From: Methylocystis sp. L43
Lineage (GTDB): Bacteria; Pseudomonadota; Alphaproteobacteria; Rhizobiales; Beijerinckiaceae
Assembly: GCF_015709525.1 (NCBI RefSeq)
Contig: NZ_JADNRA010000024.1
Span: 1-64,000, forward strand
DNA length: 64,000 nt
Reading direction: 5' to 3'
The position numbers and the translations under genes are program-made. A model generated the notes under the pieces. The model was not told the DNA's origin. It searched no databases and was given only the letters and a program-made list of their open reading frames with translations. This document shows, piece by piece, positions 32,974 through 41,246 of the stretch. Within the stretch, counting starts at the first letter, position 1. Each line of letters starts with the position of its first letter.

Positions 32974-33813
32974 ATGACCGGCCATCGCTTTGTTCTCGCC
33001 GGGGTCATGGGCTGGCCGATCGCGCATTCGCGCTCGCCAAAAATCCACAATCACTGGTTCGCGCAATATGGGATCGAGGGCTGCTACGCGCCGCTGCCGG
33101 TCGAGCCCGGCCGGCTGGAGGCGGCGTTGCGCGCCATGCCGGCGCTCGGCTTCGCCGGCTGCAACCTCACGATTCCGCACAAGGAAACCGCGCTCCCGTT
33201 CCTCGATCATATCGATGAGTCGGCGGCGCGGATCGGGGCGGTCAATTGTGTGGTCGTCGAAAAAAACGGCGCTCTGATCGGCCGCAATTACGACGGCTAC
33301 GGGTTCCTCGCGTCGCTTTATGAGGCGGCGCCGCTTTGGCGCGCCGAGAACGCGCCCTGCGTCATCATCGGCGCCGGCGGCGGGGCGCGCGCGATTGTCC
33401 ATGGCTTGCTTGAGGCGGGCGCGCGCGAGATTCGTCTGTTCAACCGCACCCTGGCGCGGGCGGACATTCTCGCCGCCGACTTTGGGCCGCGCGTGTCGGC
33501 GCTGCGCTGGGAAGAACGCGAGGCGGGGTTCGCCGGAGCGGGGCTTCTCGTCAATGCGACGAGCCAGGGCATGGTCGGCCAGTCGCCGCTGGATCTGTCG
33601 CTCGCGGCGCTGCCGACATCGGCGCTCGTCGCCGACATTGTTTATGCGCCGCTTGAGACGCCATTGTTGGCGGCCGCCCGCAAACATGGCGCGACTCCCG
33701 TCGACGGGCTCGGCATGCTGCTGCACCAGGCGCGCCCGGCGTTTCGCGACTGGACCGGCGTGATGCCGGAGGTGACGCCGGCGCTGCGCGCCAAGATCGT
33801 CGCAACGCTGTAA
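32974..33813 (+). CDS. aroE: shikimate dehydrogenase
   Basis: A 279-residue NADPH-dependent enzyme converting 3-dehydroshikimate to shikimate in aromatic amino acid synthesis. Substrate residues are in GWPIAHSRSPKIHN, NLTIPHKETA with the catalytic Lys, and AVNCVV; the nucleotide fold has IIGAGGGARAIVHGLLEAG and the NRT motif (LFNRTLARA); GLGMLLHQARPAF closes the active site. ATG 32974 is used; a GTG lies one codon before it. The last seven codons, including the stop, are duplicated in tandem just downstream. Confidence 0.95.
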   Translation: MTGHRFVLAGVMGWPIAHSRSPKIHNHWFAQYGIEGCYAPLPVEPGRLEAALRAMPALGFAGCNLTIPHKETALPFLDHIDESAARIGAVNCVVVEKNGALIGRNYDGYGFLASLYEAAPLWRAENAPCVIIGAGGGARAIVHGLLEAGAREIRLFNRTLARADILAADFGPRVSALRWEEREAGFAGAGLLVNATSQGMVGQSPLDLSLAALPTSALVADIVYAPLETPLLAAARKHGATPVDGLGMLLHQARPAFRDWTGVMPEVTPALRAKIVATL

Positions 33814-33834
33814 AAGATCGTCGCAACGCTGTAA
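33793..33834. repeat. perfect 21-bp tandem duplication at the aroE stop
   Basis: The 21 bases encoding Lys-Ile-Val-Ala-Thr-Leu-stop (33793-33813) are repeated exactly at 33814-33834, in the same frame, after the stop codon. The exact match implies a recent slippage event. The second copy is untranslated and ends just before the terminator hairpin. Confidence 0.97.
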
Positions 33835-33838
33835 AAGA

Positions 33839-33869
33839 AAGAGCGCCGCGACATCGCCGCGGCGCTCTT
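33839..33869. terminator. bidirectional hairpin between aroE and the phasins
   Basis: AAGAGCGCCGCG (33839-33850) pairs with CGCGGCGCTCTT (33858-33869) over a seven-base loop, twelve perfect pairs. It sits between the convergent aroE and phasin genes and can serve both. The U-tract is short (CTTCTT). Confidence 0.75.
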
Positions 33870-33892
33870 CTTACATCAATTCGAAGTTCGCG

Positions 33893-34357
33893 TTACGCCG
33901 CTCGCGCGCCGTAGATCGGCGCGACGGAGAAGCTCAGCAGGCGTTGCGCGAGCGTCATCAATTCGGTCGACTGCCGCAGCAGCGCGTCGAGCCGGTCGCT
34001 CACGAAACGCGACTGAAGAGTCGTCGCCTCGTCGATCGTCTTGGCGTTGGCGAGCCGCTCGGCGAAGTCGAGGAACGCCGTGGCGTTTTCCGACCAGAGC
34101 TCGATGGACTTCTGCTGCCAGAGGGCAGGGTCGAATCCTTCGGCCTCGCTTTCGGCGGGCTTTGGCGGTTCGGAGATCGCGAGGGCTGTAGACGGAGCCG
34201 CCACGACCGCCGGTGTCTGCGTTTCGACGGAGGCCGGCGCCGGCTCTGCGCTGACAGCTTCGTTCGCCGTCGGAGCCGTCTCGGCCTCCGGGCCGGGGGC
34301 CAAGCGTTTCGTTTCCGGGGCCTTTGGCTTGGGGGAACCGTTCTGCGGATTGGCCAT
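33893..34357 (-). CDS. phasin family protein
   Basis: A 154-residue phasin-like protein. The N-terminal half (residues 1-70) is Pro/Ala/Glu-rich and disordered. Residues ~75-150 are amphipathic helices of the phasin_2 type: WQQKSIELWSENATAFLDFAERLANAKT, LQSRFVSDRLDALLRQSTELMTLAQRLL. Phasins coat polyhydroxybutyrate granules and limit their coalescence. It follows the next phasin gene on the same strand with 14 bases between. The helix-heptad pattern LQSxFV.xxL.xxxxQ.xEL matches that neighbour, so the pair are likely paralogues. Confidence 0.85.
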   Translation of the reverse strand: MANPQNGSPKPKAPETKRLAPGPEAETAPTANEAVSAEPAPASVETQTPAVVAAPSTALAISEPPKPAESEAEGFDPALWQQKSIELWSENATAFLDFAERLANAKTIDEATTLQSRFVSDRLDALLRQSTELMTLAQRLLSFSVAPIYGARAA

Positions 34358-34371
34358 TGAGCTTCTCCCGG

Positions 34372-34728
34372 TTAGGACTTCGTCGTCGTGCGCTGGAGGC
34401 TCGCGCCAAGCTCCGTGGTCTGCTCCTGGATCGCCCGCAGTTGCGCCTGCACGAACTCCGACTGAAGCTTGAAGACTTCCTGCGGGTCCTTGGCGTGGAC
34501 GAGCTTCTGGGCCAGATCGAAGGCCGCGTTTACATTGGCCTCGGCAAACGACAGGGCCTTGACGCTGACGTCCTTGGCGCTCGGCAGCCCGAACGGGATG
34601 TCCGCCGAAGTGTCGAGCGCCTTCTGCGCGGCTCCGGCGAAACCTTCAAAGGCCTTGCGCGCCTGCTCGACGCTCTTCTCCGCAAAATCGCGGACTTCAG
34701 TGGGAATTTGGTAGACAGCTTCGACCAT
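34372..34728 (-). CDS. phasin
   Basis: A 118-residue compact phasin without the disordered N-terminus of its neighbour. It shows EVRDFAEKSVEQARKAFEGFAGAAQKAL (residues 11-38), SFAEANVNAAFDLAQKLVHAKDPQEVFKLQSEFVQAQLRAIQEQTTELG. This is the standard phasin_2 helical pattern for PHB granule binding. It is the first gene of the pair. A perfect 15-bp palindrome 114 bases upstream could be its operator. ATG 34728 follows GGAGG. Confidence 0.9.
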   Translation of the reverse strand: MVEAVYQIPTEVRDFAEKSVEQARKAFEGFAGAAQKALDTSADIPFGLPSAKDVSVKALSFAEANVNAAFDLAQKLVHAKDPQEVFKLQSEFVQAQLRAIQEQTTELGASLQRTTTKS

Positions 34729-35030
34729 GGCGCACCTCCGTGCGGTGAAAATTAAACAAGCGCCGCGCTAAACGATATTAACCCGCGTCGCGCCCGGCCC
34801 CAACGGCGATCCAGCGAGTCCAGTCATACTGCCCGATGTTATGTTGCAATGCAACAAATTTGTGCGACGCAGCAGATCGGGAAGGTGAACGTAGAAATAC
34901 GATGAAAGACGCACGACAATCATAGACCTTGCGCGCGGCGGCGACTAATTTGCGTCATCCGTTAGCGTCGAGCCGACGAGACGCCAGACAAGCGCGCGAC
35001 GAGCGAGACCGTCGGTTGAGGCGGTAGGCA
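34729..35030. other. 302-base divergent promoter region, phasin / histidine kinase
   Basis: No gene is seen. It must hold promoters for the leftward phasins and the rightward kinase. The only structured site I find is the palindrome at 34842-34856; a looser repeat of the same type (TGTGCGACGCA) follows at about 34861-34871. Confidence 0.6.
34842..34856. promoter_or_regulatory. candidate phasin operator (PhaR-like palindrome)
   Basis: TGTTGCAATGCAACA is a perfect palindrome around one base, in the divergent region upstream of the phasins. PhaR, the PHB-sensing repressor of phasin genes, binds TGC/GCA-type inverted repeats in other proteobacteria. The link to PhaR is inferred; phaR is not in the window. 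Confidence 0.45.
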
Positions 35031-37289
35031 ATGGGCGGTTCGCAGCAGGACCTCGAAGAAGACGCGCGAGCAGCCGCTTGCGTGGCGGCGGATCCTGTTT
35101 TTTCCGCGCTCGACGCCTCAGGCGCGCCGATCGTCGCAGCGAGCGGAGATCCCCTGCGCATTGCTTTCGTGAACGAGTCCGCCCGCGCGGTCTTTGGCGA
35201 AGACGCCGGCGCGCTTGCCGAGCGGCTGTTTCGCGGCGACGATCCGGGGCCGAGACGCCTGGCCGAGCTGGTCGGCGACATGCGCCACCGCCCGGGCCTT
35301 CGCCTTGAGCGGCTGCGCTTTCGTGTCTCCGGGCTGGCGCAGACGATCACTTTTCTATGCCGCAGCCTCGCCGCGGACAGCGGCGCCTGTTTCATTATCG
35401 CGGCGCTTGGCGTTCGCGCGGATGGGCCGACGCAGAACCTGCGGCTGGCCGACGATTCGGCTGAAGGGCGGGTCAGCGATGAGACGGCGGCCCTCCGCCG
35501 CAGCCTCGCGGCGCGACATGGCGCGCGTTCGCCGCGCTTTCTGTGGAAGACCGACGCGGCTGGACGATTCACCGACGTCAGCCACGGGCTTGCGGATGTT
35601 GTCGGCGAAAAGGCGGCCGACGTTCTCGGCCGCTCAGTGCAGGACGCATCCCAGGCCCTCGCGCTCGACGCTGCATTCGCCCGCGCCGTCGCCTCGCGCC
35701 GCGCGTGGAGCGGCGTCGAGGTCGATTGGCCCTTGGCTTACGACGGCGGATGCGTGCCGACGACGCTCGGCGCTCGGCAGAGGAGGGATTCGGCGCGGCG
35801 GTTTCTCGGCTATCAGGGCTATGGCGTGTTGCACATCGACCGCGCGCGCGCCGCCGAACCCGCAGCGGCGACGGTTTCCGATGGGAGTTTTGAAGAGAAC
35901 GCCTTCGAGCCGTCGCTCGACAATGTCGTGATGCTGCGTGCGCCGGCTTCGGCGCGCGTCGATGTGGGAGAGGCTCTCAGTTCGAGCGAACGCCTGGCGT
36001 TTGATGAAATCGCGCGGGCGCTCAAGGGCGGCGATCTCGTCATCCCGGCAGCGGAGGCCGCCGCGCCGTCGGAGCCCGAGCCGGAACAACAAGCGGCGCC
36101 AACATGGCGCAATCGCGAGTTCATCGCGCCGGGCCCCGAGCAGAGCGCGCTGGCGCTCGCCCGCGCGCTCGAAGAAAAGCTAGCGCGGGCGAAGTCCGAG
36201 AACGCGCTGCTTGGCGTGGCTTTCGACCTCGCGCGCGCGCCGCTTGCGATCGTGGCGGCGGACGGGATGATCCTGAGAGCCAACGCGCCGTTCGCGGCTT
36301 GCTTGGCGACGGAGGCGACTGCGCTTGAGAGTCGCAACCTGGCGTCTTTTCTCAACCCGTCCGACGCGCAAATCCTCAGTCGGGACTTTTCTGACGACCA
36401 GCCGCACGCCCACGCGCGCGTATCGCTGGCCACAGCGCCGCTGCGTGGGAGCGTCCCCGTCGATCTCATCCTGCGCCGGGTCTCCGTCGAGGGAAAGCCG
36501 ATGATGTTGGTTTCCGCGGAGCCTCGGGAGGCCGTATCTGCGGATGACCGCGCGCTTGAAGCGGCGCGTTTTGCCGAAAGCGCCAATGCGGCGAAATCCG
36601 ATTTCCTGACCCGCGTATCGCATGAGATTCGCACCCCGTTAAACGCGATCATGGGTTTTGCGGAAGTGATGATGGAGGAGCGTCTCGGGCCGATCGGCTC
36701 TCCTCGCTACAAGGAATATTTGAAAGACATCCGCGCGTCCGGCGCGCATGTCTTATCCCTCGTCAACGATCTTTTGGATCTCTCGAAGATCGAAGCCGGC
36801 AAGATGGAGCTTTCCTTCTCGCGCGTTGACGCCAATGCAGCCATCGCCGAATGCGCGTCGATTATGCAGGCCCAAGCCAATCAGGGGCGCGTCGTCATGC
36901 GTCTCGCGCTTGCGGCGGGCCTGCCGCCGCTGCGCGCCGATGCGCGCTCGCTCAAACAGATACTTCTCAATCTTCTGTCGAATGCAGTGAAGTTCAACGA
37001 GCCGGGCGGGCAGGTCATCGTGTCGAGCGCGCTGAACGACGCCGGCTCTGTCGTCATCCGGGTCAAGGATACGGGGATCGGCATGTCGGAGGAGGATGTC
37101 GCGACCGCCTTGGAGCCGTTCCGGCAGGTTGGCGCTTTGCGCAGGGCGAGCGGAACGGGGCTTGGACTGCCGCTGACAAAGGCCTTAATCGAGGCGAATC
37201 ACGCGTCATTCAGCATTAAGAGCCGTCACAATGAGGGCACTCTGATCGAAATCGCGTTTCCTCCGCCGCAAGCTCTCGCGGCGGAGTAG
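35031..37289 (+). CDS. PAS-containing sensor histidine kinase (DivJ/PleC/PdhS-like)
   Basis: A 752-residue cytoplasmic hybrid-free kinase. No membrane helix is evident. Three PAS-like regions can be traced: ~18-120 (PVFSALDASGAPIVAASGDPLRIAFVNE), ~165-260 (FLWKTDAAGRFTDVSHGLADVVGE) and ~400-500 (APLAIVAADGMILRANAPFAACL). HisKA follows with His531 in VSHEIRTPLNAIMGFAEVM, then HATPase_c with LLNLLSNAVKFN, VRVKDTGIGMS-like and GTGLGLPLTKALIEA. The EVMMEERLGPIGSPRYKEYLKDI helix is the mark of the DivJ/PleC/PdhS group that acts on DivK in cell-cycle polarity. That role is inferred. ATG 35031 follows GGCGGTAGG. Confidence 0.85.
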   Translation: MGGSQQDLEEDARAAACVAADPVFSALDASGAPIVAASGDPLRIAFVNESARAVFGEDAGALAERLFRGDDPGPRRLAELVGDMRHRPGLRLERLRFRVSGLAQTITFLCRSLAADSGACFIIAALGVRADGPTQNLRLADDSAEGRVSDETAALRRSLAARHGARSPRFLWKTDAAGRFTDVSHGLADVVGEKAADVLGRSVQDASQALALDAAFARAVASRRAWSGVEVDWPLAYDGGCVPTTLGARQRRDSARRFLGYQGYGVLHIDRARAAEPAAATVSDGSFEENAFEPSLDNVVMLRAPASARVDVGEALSSSERLAFDEIARALKGGDLVIPAAEAAAPSEPEPEQQAAPTWRNREFIAPGPEQSALALARALEEKLARAKSENALLGVAFDLARAPLAIVAADGMILRANAPFAACLATEATALESRNLASFLNPSDAQILSRDFSDDQPHAHARVSLATAPLRGSVPVDLILRRVSVEGKPMMLVSAEPREAVSADDRALEAARFAESANAAKSDFLTRVSHEIRTPLNAIMGFAEVMMEERLGPIGSPRYKEYLKDIRASGAHVLSLVNDLLDLSKIEAGKMELSFSRVDANAAIAECASIMQAQANQGRVVMRLALAAGLPPLRADARSLKQILLNLLSNAVKFNEPGGQVIVSSALNDAGSVVIRVKDTGIGMSEEDVATALEPFRQVGALRRASGTGLGLPLTKALIEANHASFSIKSRHNEGTLIEIAFPPPQALAAE

Positions 37290-37435
37290 TCCGAACAACG
37301 ATGGAAGAGGGGCCGGTAGGAAACGAAAGCTGAACCGGAGCAGCTCAGTCCGTTGGCGCAACAACGCCGACGCTTAGGCCAAGCTAGTGCTCGCCAACGG
37401 ACCGTATGGAACGTAAGGCCTTACTTTTCTTGACC

Positions 37436-37513
37436 TTAGCGGCCAATCTTCATCGCGACGAGAGCGCCGCCGATGACGATAGCGAGCATGAGTCCCGGGA
37501 TAAGATACTGCAT
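37436..37513 (-). CDS. 25-residue hydrophobic peptide, single membrane span
   Basis: A tiny open frame, MQYLIPGLMLAIVIGG then ALVAMKIGR, forming one membrane helix with a basic C-terminus. It has an excellent ribosome site: GGGAGG at 37521-37526, seven bases before the ATG. TTGACA lies 83 bases upstream of the ATG (37597-37602) without a clear -10. Such peptides can be small subunits of respiratory or transport complexes, but I recognise no family. It lies alone between the kinase (convergent) and pxpA (divergent). Confidence 0.6.
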   Translation of the reverse strand: MQYLIPGLMLAIVIGGALVAMKIGR

Positions 37514-37801
37514 ATTTTTTCCTCCCACATTGAGCCAGCCAGTGGCTCTTTTTTCCGGCTTCGCCGCGATATAGCTTCACCAAAGGGCACTGTCTTTGTC
37601 AAGCGCCACCTTGCCCTATTTGTGCGGGTTTGTGCCGATCTTCGCTGCACGGATCGCTATGTCACAGGCCGACAATCGCGGCGCTGAAGCCATCGGCCCA
37701 TAAGAAGTTGTAGGGCGCAGACTGACCGAGCGTTGCGCATTGCCGCCGTGGCGCGGTTGCGCCAATCTCGCTGCCCTCTTTTGAAGGCGACTCGCTTCCC
37801 C

Positions 37802-38578
37802 ATGACTTCCGCCGCTCGCACGATCGACCTTAACGCCGACCTCGGGGAAGGCTTCGGCCACTGGCGCATGGGCGACGACAGCGCGATGCTCGACATCGTG
37901 ACGAGCGCCAATGTCGCTTGCGGCTTCCACGCCGGCGATCCCGACATCATGGCGACGACATTCTCGCGCGCCAAAGAAAAGGGAGTGGCGGTCGGCGCCC
38001 ATGTCGCTTTTCCGGACCTCGCGGGCTTCGGGCGGCGCAGTTTGCCGATGAGCGCGCGGGAGATCGAGCGTGCGGTCGCCTATCAGCTGGGCGCGGCGCA
38101 AGCGCTGGCGGCTCTGAGCGGACATCGAATCACGCATGTGAAGGCGCATGGCGCGCTCGCCAATATCGCCGAGCGCGACGCCGACGTCGCGGACGCCATC
38201 GCCCGCGCGGTCCGCGGCGTCGATCCGTCGCTCGCGCTGCTCGCGATTGCGCTGTCCGAGCAAACGCACGCGGGGGCGCGCGCGGGGCTGCGCGTCGTAA
38301 ATGAAATTTTCGCCGACCGCGCTTATATGGACGACGGACGCCTGCAGCCGCGATCGGAAGAAGGCGCGGTGATCGAGGATATCGAAAGAGCCTGCGCCCG
38401 CGTGCGCGACATGCTCGCGCAGGGGGGGTTGAGGACCGCGAGCGGCAAACTCCTGTCGACGCAAATCGACTCGGTCTGCGTTCACGGCGATTCGACCCTT
38501 GCGGTTGAAATGGCCCGGAGGCTGCGCGCCGCGCTCGAAGGCGACGGCTGGAAGCTGCGCGCCTTCGCAGGAGCGTGA
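37802..38578 (+). CDS. pxpA: 5-oxoprolinase subunit A (LamB/YcsF family)
   Basis: A 258-residue subunit of the ATP-dependent 5-oxoprolinase PxpABC, which opens pyroglutamate to glutamate. The family opening TIDLNADLGEGFGHWRMGDD and SANVACGFHAGDPDIM (metal/substrate site) are at residues 8-55, followed by GVAVGAHVAFPDLAGFGRR, HVKAHGALAN and the Asp/Arg of FADRAYMDDGRLQPRS. ATG 37802 is used. It is the first gene of a tightly overlapping three-gene operon. Confidence 0.95.
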   Translation: MTSAARTIDLNADLGEGFGHWRMGDDSAMLDIVTSANVACGFHAGDPDIMATTFSRAKEKGVAVGAHVAFPDLAGFGRRSLPMSAREIERAVAYQLGAAQALAALSGHRITHVKAHGALANIAERDADVADAIARAVRGVDPSLALLAIALSEQTHAGARAGLRVVNEIFADRAYMDDGRLQPRSEEGAVIEDIERACARVRDMLAQGGLRTASGKLLSTQIDSVCVHGDSTLAVEMARRLRAALEGDGWKLRAFAGA

Positions 38579-39321
38579 TTGCGATGGACGATGAGACGCC
38601 GCGCTTTCTCGACTGCGGCGAGGCGGCGCTTTCAGTGGAATTCGGCGACAGCGTCGATCCTGCCGTCAACGCCCGCGTGCTGGCGCTCGACGAGCGTCTT
38701 CGCGCCGCGCCGCCGGCCGGCCTGCGCGAAACGACGCCCACTTACCGCGCGCTGTTCATGCGCTACGAGCCGCTCGAAATTTCGCGCGCCGCGCTTGTTG
38801 CGGCGATCGAAGGTCTGATCGCGCCTCTTGATATGGACGCGCGGGCGCTGCAGCCGGCTGCGCGCTGGACCATTCCCTGCTGCTATGATCCCGAGTTCGC
38901 GGAAGACATTGGCGAAGCCGCCGCGTTGCTCGGGCAAACGGCGCAATCGCTGGCGCAGCTGCACGCCGGCGCAGACTATCGCGCCTACATGTATGGTTTC
39001 GCGCCGGGGTGGTGCTATCTCGGCGGGCTGCCGCAGGCGCTCGCGATCCCGCGGCGCGCCACCCCCCGCGGTCCGACGCCGCAGGGCGGGACGTTGATCG
39101 GCGGCGCGCTCTCTTTGATCGCCGCTAGTCCCATGCCAACCGGTTGGTATGTCGTCGGGCGCACGCCTGAGCGCATGTTCGCGCTGGACCGCGACCCGCC
39201 TTTTCTTGTCGCGCCGGGCGACGCCGTGCGTTTTGAGCCGATCGACGCAAAGACATTCCTGACGCTCGATGCGCGCGCCTTGGCCGGCGAGACGGTGGCG
39301 CGCCGGGAGACGCTGTTTTGA
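38575..39321 (+). CDS. pxpB: 5-oxoprolinase subunit B (KipI family)
   Basis: A 248-residue AHS1/KipI-type subunit of 5-oxoprolinase. Marks are LDCGEAALSVEFGDSVDP (residue ~12), IPCCYDPEFAEDI, YMYGFAPGWCYLGGLP (the conserved YMxGFxPGxxYLxGLP motif) and PMPTGWYVVGRTPERMF. It starts with GTG 38575 inside the pxpA stop (GTGA); ATG 38584 is an alternative. KipI in Bacillus was first described as a kinase inhibitor, but in this operon the metabolic role is the likely one. Confidence 0.94.
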   Translation: MIAMDDETPRFLDCGEAALSVEFGDSVDPAVNARVLALDERLRAAPPAGLRETTPTYRALFMRYEPLEISRAALVAAIEGLIAPLDMDARALQPAARWTIPCCYDPEFAEDIGEAAALLGQTAQSLAQLHAGADYRAYMYGFAPGWCYLGGLPQALAIPRRATPRGPTPQGGTLIGGALSLIAASPMPTGWYVVGRTPERMFALDRDPPFLVAPGDAVRFEPIDAKTFLTLDARALAGETVARRETLF

Positions 39322-40316
39322 GCGCGCGGCTGCTTATCGAGGCCGCCGGGCCCGGCGTCACGATTCAGGACGAGGGCCGCTTCGGACTGTCGCGCTACGG
39401 CGTCACGCTGGCGGGGCCGATGGATCTTGGCGCTTATGTCGCCGCCACACGCGCCGCCGGCGCCGACAGCGCGATCGAAGTTTCGCTCGGGGGCGCGACG
39501 GTTCGGGCGGAAGGCGCGACGCTTTGCGTCGCTGTGGCGGGAGGCGATTTCGACATCCGGCTCGACGGGCGGCCAATGCCGCCGGCGTGCCTGCTGCCGC
39601 TTACCGAGGGCGCGCGGCTCGTGCTGCGCGCGGGCGGGTCGGGGGCGTGGTGCTATGTCGCCGTTGGCGGAAGGCTCGATCTCGCGCCGACGCTTGGTTC
39701 GCGCTCGACGCACGCCCGGTCCGGGCTCGGGCCAAAGCCGCTCGCCGCCGGCGACGCCTTGATGCTCGCCGAGGCGGCGGCGCCGCCGCTCGAGCCGCTG
39801 GCCTTGGCGGCGCCTTGGCTCGCCGCAAGCGGCGCGCCGATCCGCGTTCTTGTCGGGCCTCAGGCGGACTATTTTGCGCCGGAGGAGATCGAGGCCTTTT
39901 TGAACGCACGCTGGCGCATCGGCGCCCGCAGCGATCGGATGGCCTATCGGCTCGAGGGTCCGGCGATCCGCCATCGGCGCGGACATGACATCGTCTCCGA
40001 TGGGGTCGCCATGGGCGCCATTCAGATTCCCGGCGACGGCGCGCCGCTCGCGCTCATGGCGGACCGACAGCCGACCGGCGGCTATCCGAAGATCGCGACG
40101 GTGATCGGGGCGGACATCTGCCGGCTGGCGCAATTGCGTCCCGGCGAAGACCTGTCCTTCCGCGCCGTGGACTGGGACGAGGCGGTCGCCGCCCGCCGCG
40201 CCTATTTTGAGGCCATCGAGGCCGGCGCGACGCGCGAGCCTCTCGGCGCCGAGATGACCACCGAGTCGCTGCTGGCGGAAAATCTCGTCGGCGGCGTCGT
40301 CAACGCGCGAGACTGA
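39318..40316 (+). CDS. pxpC: 5-oxoprolinase subunit C (KipA family)
   Basis: A 332-residue AHS2/KipA-type subunit. The signature is IEAAGPGVTIQDEGRFGLSRYGVTLAGPMD at residues 7-36, then AIEVSLGGATVRAE, YVAVGGRLDLAPTLGSRSTH, SDRMAYRLEGPAIRH, VAMGAIQIPGDGAPLALMADRQPTGGYPKIATVI and a closing LRPGEDLSFRAV. It begins with TTG 39318 overlapping the pxpB stop (TTGA). With pxpA and pxpB it completes the enzyme. The next gene is convergent and begins directly at its stop. Confidence 0.95.
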   Translation: MSARLLIEAAGPGVTIQDEGRFGLSRYGVTLAGPMDLGAYVAATRAAGADSAIEVSLGGATVRAEGATLCVAVAGGDFDIRLDGRPMPPACLLPLTEGARLVLRAGGSGAWCYVAVGGRLDLAPTLGSRSTHARSGLGPKPLAAGDALMLAEAAAPPLEPLALAAPWLAASGAPIRVLVGPQADYFAPEEIEAFLNARWRIGARSDRMAYRLEGPAIRHRRGHDIVSDGVAMGAIQIPGDGAPLALMADRQPTGGYPKIATVIGADICRLAQLRPGEDLSFRAVDWDEAVAARRAYFEAIEAGATREPLGAEMTTESLLAENLVGGVVNARD

Positions 40317-41156
40317 TTATTCCGCCGGCTCTTTGACCTCGGTGAGGAGAGCGACCGGCTCGGCCGGCTGCGGCGCCGCCGCGGCGAGGGCCGCCTTTGC
40401 CGCCGCTTTGCGCCGCTTCCACCATTTGATCAACATCATCCACCACGGGTCGCCGACGTGCAGGTGATAGCGCAGCGGCGTCTTGATGATGGCGAGCACG
40501 AGTCCGATCGAGAACAGACACCAGACCGCCGGCCATTCATTAATGTTGCTGGTCGTCAGACCGGCGAGAAACGGCCCCGCAAGCCAGGAGAACAGGATGA
40601 AGCGCCAGCTGCCGAAGAGCGCTGGGATGTAGAAGGCCATCAGCGGATATTCGATGTAGCCGCGGCCGAGATAGGCGTTATCGACCATGGAATTGCCAAG
40701 GCCATTCGTCGGCAGCAGCCAGGCGATGTGCCATTCGCCGCGGACCGTGCACAGCATGTCGCCGCAGAGCGGTCGTCCGGCGGCGCAGTGTCCAGCCCAG
40801 GCGAAGGGATACAGCTGGAGCAGCATGGCGATAGCCGCGACGAAGCAGCCGAAATAGGCCCAGGGCGCGATGATGCGGGCGCTGTCCTTGGGCATGAAAT
40901 AAAGCGCGACGGCGTTAATGAAGAAGGGCTGGAATGTGATGTGGAGATAACCAAACATGGTCATCAATTGGTTGAGCGGCGAGTCGCACTGATTCAAGAC
41001 CGAGTAGGCGACCGCCTGAAGCGACTCCATGCTGGCGAAGTAGAGAAGGCAGACCCAGAGGGCGAGCGGTTCGGGGTCCTTTTTGAGCGCCGAATAGGCC
41101 GCGCCGGCGATCCCCGCCGTCGCCAACACCGCTGACGCCTCTCCACTCCAACACAT
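40317..41156 (-). CDS. DUF5765-type multi-span membrane protein
   Basis: A 279-residue integral membrane protein with about six or seven helices and a Lys/Ala/Pro-rich cytoplasmic tail (residues ~245-279). The opening MCWSGEASAVLATAGI and the following YFASMESLQAVAYSVLNQCD are the hallmarks of the family. It also has Cys-containing loops (CAAGRPLCGDMLC) and WRFILFSWLAGP. No function is known to me. Its stop codon abuts that of pxpC, and a promoter must lie in the 90 bases beyond the cupin gene. Confidence 0.75.
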   Translation of the reverse strand: MCWSGEASAVLATAGIAGAAYSALKKDPEPLALWVCLLYFASMESLQAVAYSVLNQCDSPLNQLMTMFGYLHITFQPFFINAVALYFMPKDSARIIAPWAYFGCFVAAIAMLLQLYPFAWAGHCAAGRPLCGDMLCTVRGEWHIAWLLPTNGLGNSMVDNAYLGRGYIEYPLMAFYIPALFGSWRFILFSWLAGPFLAGLTTSNINEWPAVWCLFSIGLVLAIIKTPLRYHLHVGDPWWMMLIKWWKRRKAAAKAALAAAAPQPAEPVALLTEVKEPAE

Positions 41157-41246
41157 TCGGACATTTCCTCATTTTTATTGTCTGCGACCCGATACACTAT
41201 CCGCCGGGTCGGTCAAAGCCCCCGATCGGCTGAAAAGCCCTTGAGT

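Noticed and set aside
37413-37424. 12-bp perfect palindrome GTAAGGCCTTAC beyond the small peptide gene
   Set aside because: No loop for a hairpin and no partner site; most likely chance.
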